DNA from: Pseudomonadota bacterium
GTDB taxonomy: Bacteria > Pseudomonadota > Gammaproteobacteria > Xanthomonadales > Xanthomonadaceae
Direction of reading: 5' to 3'
NCBI GenBank assembly: GCA_018241125.1
Contig: JAFEEL010000020.1
Location: forward strand, 93,910-157,909
DNA: 64,000 bases
Shown: piece after piece, positions 37,730 to 45,942 of the stretch
Layout of the letters: each line of letters opens with the position of its first letter
Numbering within the stretch: position 1 is the stretch's first letter
The notes under the pieces: generated by a model
Seen by the model: only the letters and a program-made list of their open reading frames with translations
The model's database searches: none
What the model was told of the DNA's origin: nothing
Made by a program: the position numbers and the translations under genes

Positions 37730-38914
37730 TCATGCCGAGATCGCCAGCTTTTCGTGGTGGTACAGGCGCGCGGCCAGCACCCACAGGGCCGCCCCGACGC
37801 CGAAGCTGGCGACCAGATACACGCCCCATTCGCCGCCGCTCACCGCCTCGCCACGCAGCAGTTTCATGATCAACTGGTTCTGCGACAGCAACGGCACCGC
37901 AAACTGCCAGAGCTGGTTCTTGATCGGGTTGATCATCAGCACCAGGGTCGGCACCAGCGGCAGCAGCATCAGCACGCTCATGTAGCTTTGCGCTTCCTTG
38001 ACCGACTTGCTGGACGCGGCGATCAGGGTCAGCAAGGTAGTGCCCAGCAGCACCACCGGCAGCAACACCAGCAGCAGCTTGCACAAGGTCAGCGCGGAGA
38101 CGTCGAACTTCAATCCCGTGCTCGGCCCGAGCGTGAACACCAGCTTGAACATGATCAGGGTGAGCGCAAGATTGAGCATGCCGAACGCGCAGGCGGCGGC
38201 GATCTTGCCGCTCATGATCGCCCCGCGCGAGGCGGGCGTGGCCAGCAGCGGTTCCAGCGATTGCCGTTCGCGCTCGCCGGCGGTGGCATCGATCACCAGC
38301 GCCGCGCCGCCGAGGAAGCCGCTCAGGATCAGCAAATACGGCAGGAACGACAACGCCACCCCGCGCTTGCTCTCCGGCGTGGCCAGGTCGCGGTCGGCCA
38401 CGCGCATCGGGGTGGCGATCACCGGGCTGACGCCGCGCACCAGCAGGCGCAGCGAGCCGACGGTGCGGCCATAGGTCTCCAGCAGCGCTTGCAGGCGTTC
38501 AAACGGGATCTGCGAATCCTGTCGTGAACTGTCGTGGATGATCGCCACCTTGGCCGGCGCGCCGGCGCGCCAATCGTCGGGATAGGTCTTGTCGATGCTC
38601 AAGATCACGTCCGTGTCCTGATCGCGGATGGCCGCGTCGGTGTCGGTCGGTGCCGCCAGCACGTGCACGTTCTGCCCGCCCAGCCATGCCACCAGATTGG
38701 GTGCGTACCGTGTGCCGACCACGGGCAGCTCCAGCGGCTTCTCCAGTTGGCTGCTCATGCGGCTCTGGGTCAGGGCGATGATCCCGAGCATCAGCAGCGG
38801 GGTGAACACCGGGCCCATCAGCAGCGCCACCCGCACGGTGCGCTTGTCGCGGAACAAGTCACGCAGTTCCTTGGCCATCACCACCAGCAAGGCGGAAATC
38901 GCGTCGCGGTTCAT
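37730..38914 (-). CDS. natB: ABC transporter permease (NatB-like)
   Basis: 394 residues from the ATG at 38914, which forms an ATGA overlap with the ATPase gene. One N-terminal membrane helix (about 25-45, TVRVALLMGPVFTPLLMLGI) and a large extracytoplasmic loop precede five or six C-terminal helices (for example LLILSGFLGGAALVIDATAGE and LLLVLLPVVLLGTTLLTLIA). ATAGERERQSLEPLLATPASRG is a hallmark of NatB/ABC-2 exporters. It is the membrane half of an efflux pump; Na+ export is the family's named role, but the substrate here is not shown. Confidence 0.82.
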   Translation of the reverse strand: MNRDAISALLVVMAKELRDLFRDKRTVRVALLMGPVFTPLLMLGIIALTQSRMSSQLEKPLELPVVGTRYAPNLVAWLGGQNVHVLAAPTDTDAAIRDQDTDVILSIDKTYPDDWRAGAPAKVAIIHDSSRQDSQIPFERLQALLETYGRTVGSLRLLVRGVSPVIATPMRVADRDLATPESKRGVALSFLPYLLILSGFLGGAALVIDATAGERERQSLEPLLATPASRGAIMSGKIAAACAFGMLNLALTLIMFKLVFTLGPSTGLKFDVSALTLCKLLLVLLPVVLLGTTLLTLIAASSKSVKEAQSYMSVLMLLPLVPTLVLMINPIKNQLWQFAVPLLSQNQLIMKLLRGEAVSGGEWGVYLVASFGVGAALWVLAARLYHHEKLAISA

Positions 38915-39657
38915 GCGTGCAAGCCCTCGTCGGATCCGATCGCCTTCACGAAGGCGTCTTCCAGATTGTCCTGACCGGTGAGCGCGCGCAGTTCGTCGGC
39001 CGTTCCCTGCGCCACCACCTTGCCGCGTGCGATCACCACGATGCGGTCGCACAGCGCGGCGACCTCCTGCATGATGTGGCTGGAGAAGATCACGCAGCGC
39101 CCTTCCTCGCGCAAGCGGCGCAGGAACTCGCGCAGGCCACGGGTGGTCATCACGTCCAGGCCGTTGGTCGGCTCGTCGAGGATCACGTTGCGCGGGTCGT
39201 GCACCAGCGCGCGCGCGATCGCGGTCTTGGTGCGCTGGCCCTGCGAAAACCCTTCGGTCTGGCGGTCGAGGAAGTCCTCCATCTCCAGCGCCTTGGACAA
39301 CACCGCGATGCGCGCGGCGATGTCGGCCTCGGGCATGCGGTGCAGGCGGCCGAAGTAGGCGATGTTCTCGCGTGCGCTCAGGCGCTTGTAAACCCCGCGC
39401 GCATCCGGCAGCACCCCCAGCCGCCGGCGCACCGCTTCGGCGTCGCGTACCGAATCAAAGCCATCCACCGACACGCTGCCCGGCTCGGGCTTCATCAGCG
39501 TGTAGAGCATGCGCAGCGTGGTGGTCTTGCCGGCGCCGTTGGGCCCGAGCAGGCCGGTGATCTGGCCGTCGTGCGCGGTGAAGCTCACGTCGTCCACGGC
39601 GACGACTTTGCCGGTTTTGGCGGCGAAGGATTTGTGCAGGTTGCGGGCTTGGATCAT
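38911..39657 (-). CDS. natA: ABC transporter ATP-binding protein (NatA-like)
   Basis: 248 residues, ATG at 39657. Walker A is GPNGAGKT in ITGLLGPNGAGKTTTLRML, the signature is FSQGQRTKTAIARAL and Walker B is VILDEPTNGLD, followed by the switch histidine in SSHIMQEV. It energises the overlapping permease gene. The start codon lies two bases from a G-rich repeat array that could affect its expression. Confidence 0.88.
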   Translation of the reverse strand: MIQARNLHKSFAAKTGKVVAVDDVSFTAHDGQITGLLGPNGAGKTTTLRMLYTLMKPEPGSVSVDGFDSVRDAEAVRRRLGVLPDARGVYKRLSARENIAYFGRLHRMPEADIAARIAVLSKALEMEDFLDRQTEGFSQGQRTKTAIARALVHDPRNVILDEPTNGLDVMTTRGLREFLRRLREEGRCVIFSSHIMQEVAALCDRIVVIARGKVVAQGTADELRALTGQDNLEDAFVKAIGSDEGLHA

Positions 39658-39663
39658 GGGGGC

Positions 39664-39775
39664 GGGGAATGGGGAATGGGGAATGGGGGATGGGAAATGG
39701 GGAATAGGGAATGGGGGTGGAACCGCAAGCGAGCGCGATCTAGTGCTATTCCCTATTCTCTATTCCCCATTCCCC
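39664..39775. repeat. G-rich heptamer array GGGGAAT with inverted counterpart
   Basis: About seven 7-bp units (GGGGAAT with variants) at 39664-39718 are followed, after a 27-bp spacer, by a complementary C-rich run at 39746-39775 reading CTATTCCCTATTCTCTATTC onwards. The two halves can pair into a long hairpin. The array fills the gap between the peptidase stop and the natA start. Confidence 0.8.
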
Positions 39776-39778
39776 GCT

Positions 39779-41329
39779 TCACGGCTCCCACCCGCTGTAG
39801 CTGGTGAACGGCGGCGTGCGCGGCAGCGCATCCAGACACGACGCATCCAGCGCCTTGGCGTTGGCCGTCTCGAAAAAGTGCGCCATCAGCTTGGGCATGC
39901 AGCCCACGCCGATCACGTTGTGACCTTGTCCGCGCAGCAGCAGCATGCGGCCGTTGTGCAGGTGCTGCGTGACCTGCTTGCCGTAGCGCGGTGGCGTCAC
40001 CGGATCGAACTCGCCTTCCAGCACGAGGATCGGCAAGTCGCTCACCAGCGGCTGGTGGAAGTCCGCAGGGCGCGTGCCGTGCGGCCACGCCGCGCACTGC
40101 TCCTGCAACGCCTGCACCAACTGGTTGCCGAGCACGCTGCTTGCCATCTCCGGAGCAACCTTCAGGCCATCGGCGTCTTCGGCGCAGATTACCGACAACT
40201 GCATGCCCTCGGCCATCGAGTCGCCGAGGTTGCCGTTGAGCGCGGAGGCCTGCGCTTTGAGCGCCGCGTAGTGGCCACCGAGCGCGTCTGCCAGCGCGAT
40301 CGGCAACGTCGCCAGCGCGATCGGCTGGTAGGCGTACATGCGTGCCAGTATCGCCACGTCGGCGCGCGTGAGCGTGCCATGCGCGAACGCGCCGGTTTGC
40401 GGGTCGCGATAATCCACCGGCTGCGGGTTCGCCTTGAGCTTGGCCAGCAGGTCGTCGAGGTTGGCCTTGGGCTCGCCGAGCTTCTTCGCGCAGGCGGGTT
40501 CGTTCGCGCACAGCTTGAACTGCAAGGCTAGCGCGTCCTCGAGGTTGCGCGCGAAGTCGTTGCCGAAGATCAACTCGTTGGGCGCCACCGAATCCAGCAC
40601 CACCGCGCGGGTGTGCGCGGCATAAGTGCGCGCGTATTGCTGGGCGACGCGGGTGCCGTAGGAGATGCCGACCAGATCGATCTTGTCGGCGCCGATGGCT
40701 GCGCGCACCGCGTCAAGGTCGGCGATGGCGTCGGTGGTCGTGTAGAAGCGCAAATCGGCCTTCTTCGCCAACGCATCGCGGCACTCCGCGGTCAGTCTGC
40801 GAAGCGTCGCCGGGTCGTCGAGCGCATCGGGCACTTGCTGGTCGCCGCTGGCGTTGCCGATGCCCTTGCACGACAACGGATTGGAGCCGCCGGTGCCGCG
40901 CTGATCGACCAGGATCACATCACGCTGCTTGCGGGTTTCGGAAAATGCGGGCGCGACACCGGGATAGCTCTCCAGCGCCGACTGGCCGGGCCCGCCGGCG
41001 AGCATGAACACCGGATCGGGCGCGGCCTCATCGTCGCGCGAAGGAACCCACGCGATCGCCAGCGAGATCGTGCGCCCGCCCGGATGCGCACGATCCTCCG
41101 GCACGTCCATGCGCGTGCATTGCGCGGCGACCGTGGTCGGCGCCATCGCGGTAGACAGCGTGCAGGGCTGGAACGCGAGCGAACCGAGCTTGCGCGGCGG
41201 CGGTGGCGGCTCTTGCGCGCCGGCCGCTGGCTTGCGCGCTGCCGCGTGGTGCGGCGCGAGCTGCGACCACGCCAGATAGCCGGCGGCGGCTATGGCGAGG
41301 GCGAGGCGGAAGATGTTGCGTGGGGTCAC
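39779..41329 (-). CDS. Exported alpha/beta-hydrolase, tripeptidyl aminopeptidase type
   Basis: 516 residues, ATG at 41329, with a signal sequence or anchor (about 5-22). The fold shows VFMLAGGPGQSALESYP for the oxyanion region, VDQRGTGGSNPLSC, and the nucleophile in VGISYGTRVAQQYA (serine near 223). The later acid and base lie in EGEFDPVTPP and GQGHNVIG. This order matches the S33 peptidases of the SlpD/SlpE and tripeptidyl aminopeptidase group, which release short N-terminal peptides outside the cytoplasm. The natA start follows after the heptamer array. Confidence 0.82.
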   Translation of the reverse strand: MTPRNIFRLALAIAAAGYLAWSQLAPHHAAARKPAAGAQEPPPPPRKLGSLAFQPCTLSTAMAPTTVAAQCTRMDVPEDRAHPGGRTISLAIAWVPSRDDEAAPDPVFMLAGGPGQSALESYPGVAPAFSETRKQRDVILVDQRGTGGSNPLSCKGIGNASGDQQVPDALDDPATLRRLTAECRDALAKKADLRFYTTTDAIADLDAVRAAIGADKIDLVGISYGTRVAQQYARTYAAHTRAVVLDSVAPNELIFGNDFARNLEDALALQFKLCANEPACAKKLGEPKANLDDLLAKLKANPQPVDYRDPQTGAFAHGTLTRADVAILARMYAYQPIALATLPIALADALGGHYAALKAQASALNGNLGDSMAEGMQLSVICAEDADGLKVAPEMASSVLGNQLVQALQEQCAAWPHGTRPADFHQPLVSDLPILVLEGEFDPVTPPRYGKQVTQHLHNGRMLLLRGQGHNVIGVGCMPKLMAHFFETANAKALDASCLDALPRTPPFTSYSGWEP

Positions 41330-41332
41330 GGC

Positions 41333-41533
41333 TCACACGTCCTTTCCAGGGGTGAAAATCGCTTCGATCGGCGCGCGGAACAGCTTGGCAATCTTGAAGG
41401 CCAGCGGCAGGCTCGGATCATACCTGCCGGTCTCGATGGCGTTGATGGTCTGCCGCGAAACGTCGAGTTTCTCGGCCAGATCGCCTTGCGACCAAGCCTT
41501 GGCCTCGCGCAGTTCGCGTACACGGTTGATCAC
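41333..41533 (-). CDS. Small XRE-family HTH regulator
   Basis: 66 residues from the GTG at 41533, chosen because it gives a GTGA overlap with the upstream membrane gene and starts right at INRVRELREAKAWSQGDLAE. The helix-turn-helix is WSQGDLAEKLDVSRQTINAI (about 14-33), followed by TGRYDPSLPLAFKIAKLF. Such short XRE proteins paired with a membrane gene are common. It is the third gene of a compact operon whose promoter carries a perfect palindrome, so autoregulation is likely. Confidence 0.82.
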   Translation of the reverse strand: MINRVRELREAKAWSQGDLAEKLDVSRQTINAIETGRYDPSLPLAFKIAKLFRAPIEAIFTPGKDV

Positions 41534-42108
41534 GAATACCGCCGAGCGAGCAGCGCCTTGGCCACGCCATACACCACACAAGTTACGGGAAACACCAACA
41601 TCATCGCCATGTCAGCAGGGATGGCGATGACCTTGGCCGACTGCAGGAAGCCAGCGGAGAAATATGCCATCGAGACCAGCGCGGTAGCCGTGCCGATCGC
41701 TTCGAGCTCGATGCGTTGCTGCAACTCGTCTACGCCGCGGATGTAGCGGACGATGGCGCGCACCGCCAGGATGACCGGTGGTACCGGGAGCAGCGCCAAT
41801 ACCGCGCGCAAAGCGGGTTGTTCGACGCCCTTGAGCAGCCAGATCGAGACGAACAGGGCGACGACATAACCGCCCATCGCCGGCAAGAACTCGCGCAAAT
41901 AGCGCTGGCGAACGCCAACAGACGCAGTGTCGCAAGCCTTGGAACGCGCGTCGCCGGCGATGCCCATGCCGATCATCGCCACGCCTACGCCCATCAGCGC
42001 ATACGCCACGCCCGGAGTTAGGCTCGGCACCGACGACCGACAGAACATGCCGGTGACGGCGAGCGCGGCGCCAGCCGCCTTCCATGTGATCCTCGCTGCG
42101 CGCTGCAT
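41530..42108 (-). CDS. Integral membrane protein paired with XRE regulator
   Basis: 192 residues, ATG at 42108. About five hydrophobic helices are visible, including VAYALMGVGVAMIGMGIAG, FLPAMGGYVVALFVSIWLL, AVLALLPVPPVILAVRAIV and ADMAMMLVFPVTCVVYGVA. A charged loop holds RYIRGVDELQQRIELEAIGT, a segment I associate with small multi-pass proteins encoded next to short XRE regulators. Function unknown. It begins 3 bp after the upstream 54-residue gene and overlaps the downstream HTH gene. Confidence 0.75.
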   Translation of the reverse strand: MQRAARITWKAAGAALAVTGMFCRSSVPSLTPGVAYALMGVGVAMIGMGIAGDARSKACDTASVGVRQRYLREFLPAMGGYVVALFVSIWLLKGVEQPALRAVLALLPVPPVILAVRAIVRYIRGVDELQQRIELEAIGTATALVSMAYFSAGFLQSAKVIAIPADMAMMLVFPVTCVVYGVAKALLARRYS

Positions 42109-42111
42109 GGA

Positions 42112-42276
42112 TCATTGCGCCTTGCGGGAACGTGCACGCTGCGCGAGGCCCAATGCGACGAAGGCCGCACCGACGCCGACGAACGCCGGCTGCCCGCTGA
42201 CGCCGATGACCAGAAACGCGATGCCGATGGCGAGGAAGGCGGAGCCGCGTTGATTGGAAGAGCTGGATTGGCGCAT
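42112..42276 (-). CDS. Short membrane protein, first gene of XRE operon
   Basis: 54 residues, ATG at 42276: a polar start (MRQSSSSNQRG), two hydrophobic stretches (SAFLAIGIAFLVIGVSG and FVGVGAAFVALGLA) and a basic end (QRARSRKAQ). The stop lies 3 bp before the next start, so it is clearly in an operon with the 192-residue membrane protein and the XRE regulator. I do not recognise a family. Its promoter region carries a perfect inverted repeat. Confidence 0.65.
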   Translation of the reverse strand: MRQSSSSNQRGSAFLAIGIAFLVIGVSGQPAFVGVGAAFVALGLAQRARSRKAQ

Positions 42277-42290
42277 GGCGGGTTCTCGGT

Positions 42291-42312
42291 GGTGTCAAGG
42301 ACGCTTGACACC
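42291..42312. promoter_or_regulatory. Perfect palindrome operator of the XRE operon
   Basis: GGTGTCAAG (42291-42299), GACG, CTTGACACC (42304-42312) is a perfect 9-bp inverted repeat lying between the putative -10 box and the first start codon of the XRE operon. A third TGTCAAG half-site overlaps the -35 box (42338-42344). The layout fits repression by the operon's own HTH protein. Confidence 0.6.
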
Positions 42313-42314
42313 AA

Positions 42315-42343
42315 ACGCTACGCCGTGAGAATCGCTATGTCAA
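42315..42343 (-). promoter_or_regulatory. Putative promoter of the XRE operon
   Basis: On the minus strand TTGACA (42343-42338) and TAGCGT (42320-42315) are spaced by 17 bp. The -35 is perfect and the -10 is weak. The palindrome immediately downstream would block elongation or polymerase binding when occupied. Confidence 0.45.
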
Positions 42344-42399
42344 GCATCCTTTACAGCGGTGGAGACTCCACAAGCGCCGCCGCCCGTCCTGAGGCTCCT

Positions 42400-43581
42400 T
42401 CAAAACTTCACCTCCGCCCACGCGCCGATCTCGCGGGTGCTGGTGTCGATCGCCGCGTGGTCGCTCAGGCGTTCGTTCTTCCACGCCAACGCCACGCGCA
42501 CGCCTTTCGTGATCGGGAAGGCCACGCCGAGGTTGTAGTAGCGGTCGGTCAGGCGCGGATCGAGGTCGCTGCTGGGCTTGACGCGGTCGTAGCGCGCGAA
42601 CACCGCGGCGCGGCCGAAATCGTAGCTGCCCCACGCCGACCAGCCGCTGGCGGCATCGGCCAATGGCGTGGTCACGTTTTTCCAGTCCTCGGCGCGGAAC
42701 CATTCCAGCCCCAGCCGCAGGCCGTCGCGGTTCCACGCCGCCAGCGCATCAAAGCGGCGTGCGCTGTGCAGGGCCGGCTTGGTTTGCGTGTCCTTGCCCA
42801 GATCGCCGTCGTAGGCACCGACCGCGAACATCAGCCCCTTGATCGGCTGCACGCCCACGCGCGCCTCGAAGTCCACGTGATTCGAGCGCGATGGATTTTT
42901 GTAGCCGCCGCCGTTGACCGCCGACACCTGGTAGTTGAACACGCCGTTGTCGCCGAGTACGTGCGCGCCCCAGTCGGCCGAGTTGCCCATCTTCATGCGA
43001 TCCACCATGGTGCTTTCGACGAAGCGGTAGCCGTACCAGTCTTCCACGAACGGAATCCACGCCATGTTGGCCGAGCCCACGCGTAGCGTGGCGAGCTGGG
43101 CAAATGTGCCTTGCAGATACGCCTTCTTGACGAACCACTGGGTTTGGCCGGTGACCGCCGTGTAGTTGAAGTCGGTGGTGAGGTTGGCTGACCACACGTC
43201 GTTGAAGCGGTGATCCACGGCCAGATAAAAGCGCTTCACGTCCAACCCCGAACCGCTGGCGTCGGTCTTCTTGCCGCCGCTGTTCTGGTCGATGTGGGTG
43301 AAGTCGATGAACGCGGTGCCGCTGATTCTGGTGTCGTTGACGAGTTTTTCCAGCGCGGCCAGACGCGAGGCCGAATCTGGTGACGGGGCCGGTTGCGCGG
43401 CGCGCTCTGCCTGCTGGCGTTCGAGTTGCGCGACTTTCGCCTGCAAGCTGGCCAGCTGCGTTTGCAGTTGCGCCAGATCGTTCGCATCGTTGGCGGCTGT
43501 GGGGGCCGTCTGCGCGTACGCGCCGATGCTGACGAGGGACAGACCGGCGGCGATCGCCGTGGTGAGGATCTTTGGATTCAC
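42400..43581 (-). CDS. Phosphate-selective porin (OprO/OprP family)
   Basis: 393 residues from the GTG at 43581, chosen because AAGGAGA lies 6 bp upstream and the signal peptide starts there (NPKILTTAIAAGLSLVSIGA, cleavage near AYAQ). An N-terminal coiled coil (LAQLQTQLASLQAKVAQLER) precedes a barrel with strands such as VKRFYLAVDHRFNDVWSANL and ends in IGAWAEVKF with terminal Phe. OprO/P porins are trimeric anion channels induced by phosphate starvation. The upstream PHO box and divergent pst genes support this assignment. Confidence 0.87.
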   Translation of the reverse strand: MNPKILTTAIAAGLSLVSIGAYAQTAPTAANDANDLAQLQTQLASLQAKVAQLERQQAERAAQPAPSPDSASRLAALEKLVNDTRISGTAFIDFTHIDQNSGGKKTDASGSGLDVKRFYLAVDHRFNDVWSANLTTDFNYTAVTGQTQWFVKKAYLQGTFAQLATLRVGSANMAWIPFVEDWYGYRFVESTMVDRMKMGNSADWGAHVLGDNGVFNYQVSAVNGGGYKNPSRSNHVDFEARVGVQPIKGLMFAVGAYDGDLGKDTQTKPALHSARRFDALAAWNRDGLRLGLEWFRAEDWKNVTTPLADAASGWSAWGSYDFGRAAVFARYDRVKPSSDLDPRLTDRYYNLGVAFPITKGVRVALAWKNERLSDHAAIDTSTREIGAWAEVKF

Positions 43582-43634
43582 GAGTGTCTCCTTGTATTGA
43601 GGGATGAAAGACGGCGGCACGATGCGCGCTGCCG

Positions 43635-43674
43635 ATGACGGTTCGGCGTCGAACCCATGACGGCTGCATGACAG
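43635..43674 (-). promoter_or_regulatory. PHO box of the porin gene
   Basis: On the minus strand CTGTCAT starts at 43674 and CCGTCAT at 43663, the canonical pair with 11-bp spacing. A further CCGTCAT starts at 43641, exactly 33 bp from the first, so PhoB half-sites are phased every 11 bp with the third one degenerate. It lies about 55 bp upstream of the porin start. Confidence 0.8.
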
Positions 43675-43689
43675 GCGCAGGCGTGTTGG

Positions 43690-43729
43690 CTGTCATCGAC
43701 TTGCAACATTTCCGTCACGCTGCGGCAAC
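43690..43729 (+). promoter_or_regulatory. PHO box of pstS
   Basis: Four heptamers spaced by 11 bp, CTGTCAT, TTGCAAC, CCGTCAC and CGGCAAC, begin at 43690, 43701, 43712 and 43723 and point towards pstS, whose start lies 60 bp further. The first and third match the PhoB consensus well. Only 15 bp separate this box from the divergent porin box. Confidence 0.75.
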
Positions 43730-43788
43730 CGGTTGGCCGTGAAATGCGCGTCGTCAACCAACGCCATTCCATCAATCAGGAGAACCGC

Positions 43789-44811
43789 ATGACCTGCTGT
43801 CATCGCCTCACGCTGCGCCTGCTGCCGCTTGCGGCCCTGCTCGCCATCGGCACGGCCCACGCCACCGATGTCACCGGCGCCGGATCGAGCTTCGTGTATC
43901 CGGTGATCTCCAAGTGGTCGGCCAGCTACGCGCAAAAAACCGGCAACCGCATCAACTACCAATCCATCGGATCGGGCGGCGGCATCGCCCAGATCAAGGC
44001 TGGCACGGTGGATTTCGGCGCTTCCGACATGCCCTTGGACGAGGCCACGCTGGGCACGTACGGATTGGCGCAGTTTCCCGACGTGATCGGCGGCATCGTG
44101 CCGGCGTACCACGTGCAAGGCGTGGCCGCCGGCAAGCTGGTGCTGGACGGGCCGGCGCTGGCGGACATCTTCCTTGGACGCATCACGCGCTGGAACGACG
44201 CCGCCATCGCCAAGCTCAATCCTGGATTGCAACTGCCCGATGCGCCGATCAATGTCGTGCATCGCTCCGATGGCTCAGGCACGTCGTTCAACTTCACCGA
44301 CTACCTGTCGAAAGTCAGTGCGCAGTGGAAGGGCAAGGTCGGCACCGGCGCGGCGGTGAACTGGCCGACCGGTATCGGCGGCAAAGGCAACGAGGGCGTG
44401 TCGGCCTACGTCAAGCAGATGCCCGGCGCGATCGGCTACGTCGAGTACGCCTACGCGCTGAAGAACGGCATCGCTTATGCACGCATGAAAAATGCTGCGG
44501 GCAAGATCGTCGAACCCGGCAATGTCAGCTTTCAGGCCGCTGCATCCACCGCCGACTGGGCGCACGCAAAAAACTTCAACCTGCTGCTGACCAATGCACC
44601 CGGTGCGCAGGCGTGGCCGATCACCGCCACCTCGTGGGTGGTGATGTACCGCAAGCCGAAGAATGCGGCCAACGGCAAGGTCGCGCTGGACTTCTTCCGC
44701 TTCGCCTACCACGACGGCCAGGAACAGGCGCGCGCGCTCGACTACGTGCCGCTACCGGCATCGCTGGTGAGCCAGATCGAGAGTTACTGGAAGGCCGAGT
44801 TCAAGCAGTAA
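43789..44811 (+). CDS. pstS: Phosphate ABC transporter substrate-binding protein
   Basis: 340 residues from the ATG at 43789, after CAGGAGAACC; a signal peptide ends near AHATD. The mature start TDVTGAGSSFVYPVISKWSASY is diagnostic of PstS; phosphate-contact segments are GAGSSF, ASDMPLDE and RSDGSGTSF. The binding protein delivers periplasmic phosphate to PstCA. It is first in pstSCAB-phoU under a PHO box. A 110-bp repeat element separates it from pstC. Confidence 0.96.
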   Translation: MTCCHRLTLRLLPLAALLAIGTAHATDVTGAGSSFVYPVISKWSASYAQKTGNRINYQSIGSGGGIAQIKAGTVDFGASDMPLDEATLGTYGLAQFPDVIGGIVPAYHVQGVAAGKLVLDGPALADIFLGRITRWNDAAIAKLNPGLQLPDAPINVVHRSDGSGTSFNFTDYLSKVSAQWKGKVGTGAAVNWPTGIGGKGNEGVSAYVKQMPGAIGYVEYAYALKNGIAYARMKNAAGKIVEPGNVSFQAAASTADWAHAKNFNLLLTNAPGAQAWPITATSWVVMYRKPKNAANGKVALDFFRFAYHDGQEQARALDYVPLPASLVSQIESYWKAEFKQ

Positions 44812-44826
44812 GAACACGGGAAAGCT

Positions 44827-44940
44827 CCTCCCCCTCCGGGGGAGGGATGGGGTGAGGGGTCAGGCTGCCCGTACGTCAATCCGCAACGATCCCTCAGCCG
44901 CCCTGCGGGCACCTTTTCCCAAAGGGAGAAGGGCAAGCTT
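44827..44940. repeat. CCTCCCC/GGGAAGG-family repeat between pstS and pstC
   Basis: The pstS-pstC gap holds a hairpin CTCCCCC TCC GGGGGAG (about 44828-44844), then GGGTGAGGGG, and at the other end CCCTGCGGGCACC followed by CCTTTTCCC and GGGAGAAGGGC. The same parts in the same order occur inside hrpB (55468-55596), and related hairpins at 57714-57780 and 58358-58396. The element may dampen transcription into pstC. Confidence 0.65.
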
Positions 44941-44958
44941 CCTCCTCGCGAAAATTGT

Positions 44959-45942
44959 ATGGCAACGATTCCCGCTCCTGACATCGTCACCGGCACCGAT
45001 ACCGGCATCGACCGCCGCGCGCTTCGCGATGCGCGTCACGACGCGCGGTTTCGCGCACTGGTGATGGCGTGCGCGCTGCTGTTGCTGGCCAGCCTGCTGG
45101 GCGCTGCGCTGTCCACGCTGTGGGGTGGGCGCGAGGTGCTGTTCGGGCACGGCTGGCACTTCCTCACCAGCGCCGCGTGGAATCCAGTCGCCGACGACTA
45201 CGGTGCGTTGGCGCCGGTGTTCGGCACCTTGGTGACTTCCTTCATCGCGCTGCTGCTGGCGGTGCCGACCGCCTTCGGGATTGCGTTGTACCTCACCCAG
45301 ATCGCGCCGGGCTGGCTGCGCGCGCCGGTGGCGACCGCCATCGAATTGCTGGCGAGCATTCCGTCGATCATCTACGGCATGTGGGGGTTGTTCGTGTTCG
45401 TGCCGTTCATGGCCGGCATCGAGCCGGTGTTGAGCGCCACGCTGGGCCGGCTGCCGCTGCTGGGCCGATTGTTCCAAGGCCCGCCGCTGGGGCTGGGCCT
45501 GCTCACCGCCGGCATCGTGCTGGCGGTGATGATCCTGCCGTTCATCGCCGCGGTGATGCGCGAGGTGTTCCAGACGGTGCCGGTGCGCTTGCAGGAGTCG
45601 GCCTACGCGCTGGGCGCCACCACCTGGGAAGTGGTGTGGCACATCGTGCTGCCGTACACGCGCTCGGCGGTGGCCGGTGGCATCTTCCTCGGCCTCGGGC
45701 GCGCGCTGGGCGAGACGATGGCGGTGACCTTCGTGCTTGGCAATGCGTACAACCTGAGCTCGTCGCTGTTGATGCCCGGGGTGTCGATTTCATCGAGCAT
45801 CGCCAACGAGTTCAACGAAGCCGTGGATTTGCATCGCTCGGCGCTGCTGGCGCTGGGCTTTTTGCTGTTCGTGGTGACCTTCGCGGTGCTCGCGCTCGCG
45901 CGCTGGATGCTGCGTCGGCTGGCGCGCCGGGAAGACCGATGA
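44959..45942 (+). CDS. pstC: Phosphate ABC transporter permease PstC
   Basis: 327 residues, ATG at 44959. Six membrane helices are visible, beginning LVMACALLLLASLLGAALS, with a large loop before the ABC permease core. The permease signature is EVFQTVPVRLQESAYALGATTWEVVWHIVLP, with GRALGETMAVTFVLGN after it. With PstA it forms the inner-membrane phosphate channel. Its stop overlaps the pstA start (ATGA). Confidence 0.95.
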   Translation: MATIPAPDIVTGTDTGIDRRALRDARHDARFRALVMACALLLLASLLGAALSTLWGGREVLFGHGWHFLTSAAWNPVADDYGALAPVFGTLVTSFIALLLAVPTAFGIALYLTQIAPGWLRAPVATAIELLASIPSIIYGMWGLFVFVPFMAGIEPVLSATLGRLPLLGRLFQGPPLGLGLLTAGIVLAVMILPFIAAVMREVFQTVPVRLQESAYALGATTWEVVWHIVLPYTRSAVAGGIFLGLGRALGETMAVTFVLGNAYNLSSSLLMPGVSISSSIANEFNEAVDLHRSALLALGFLLFVVTFAVLALARWMLRRLARREDR

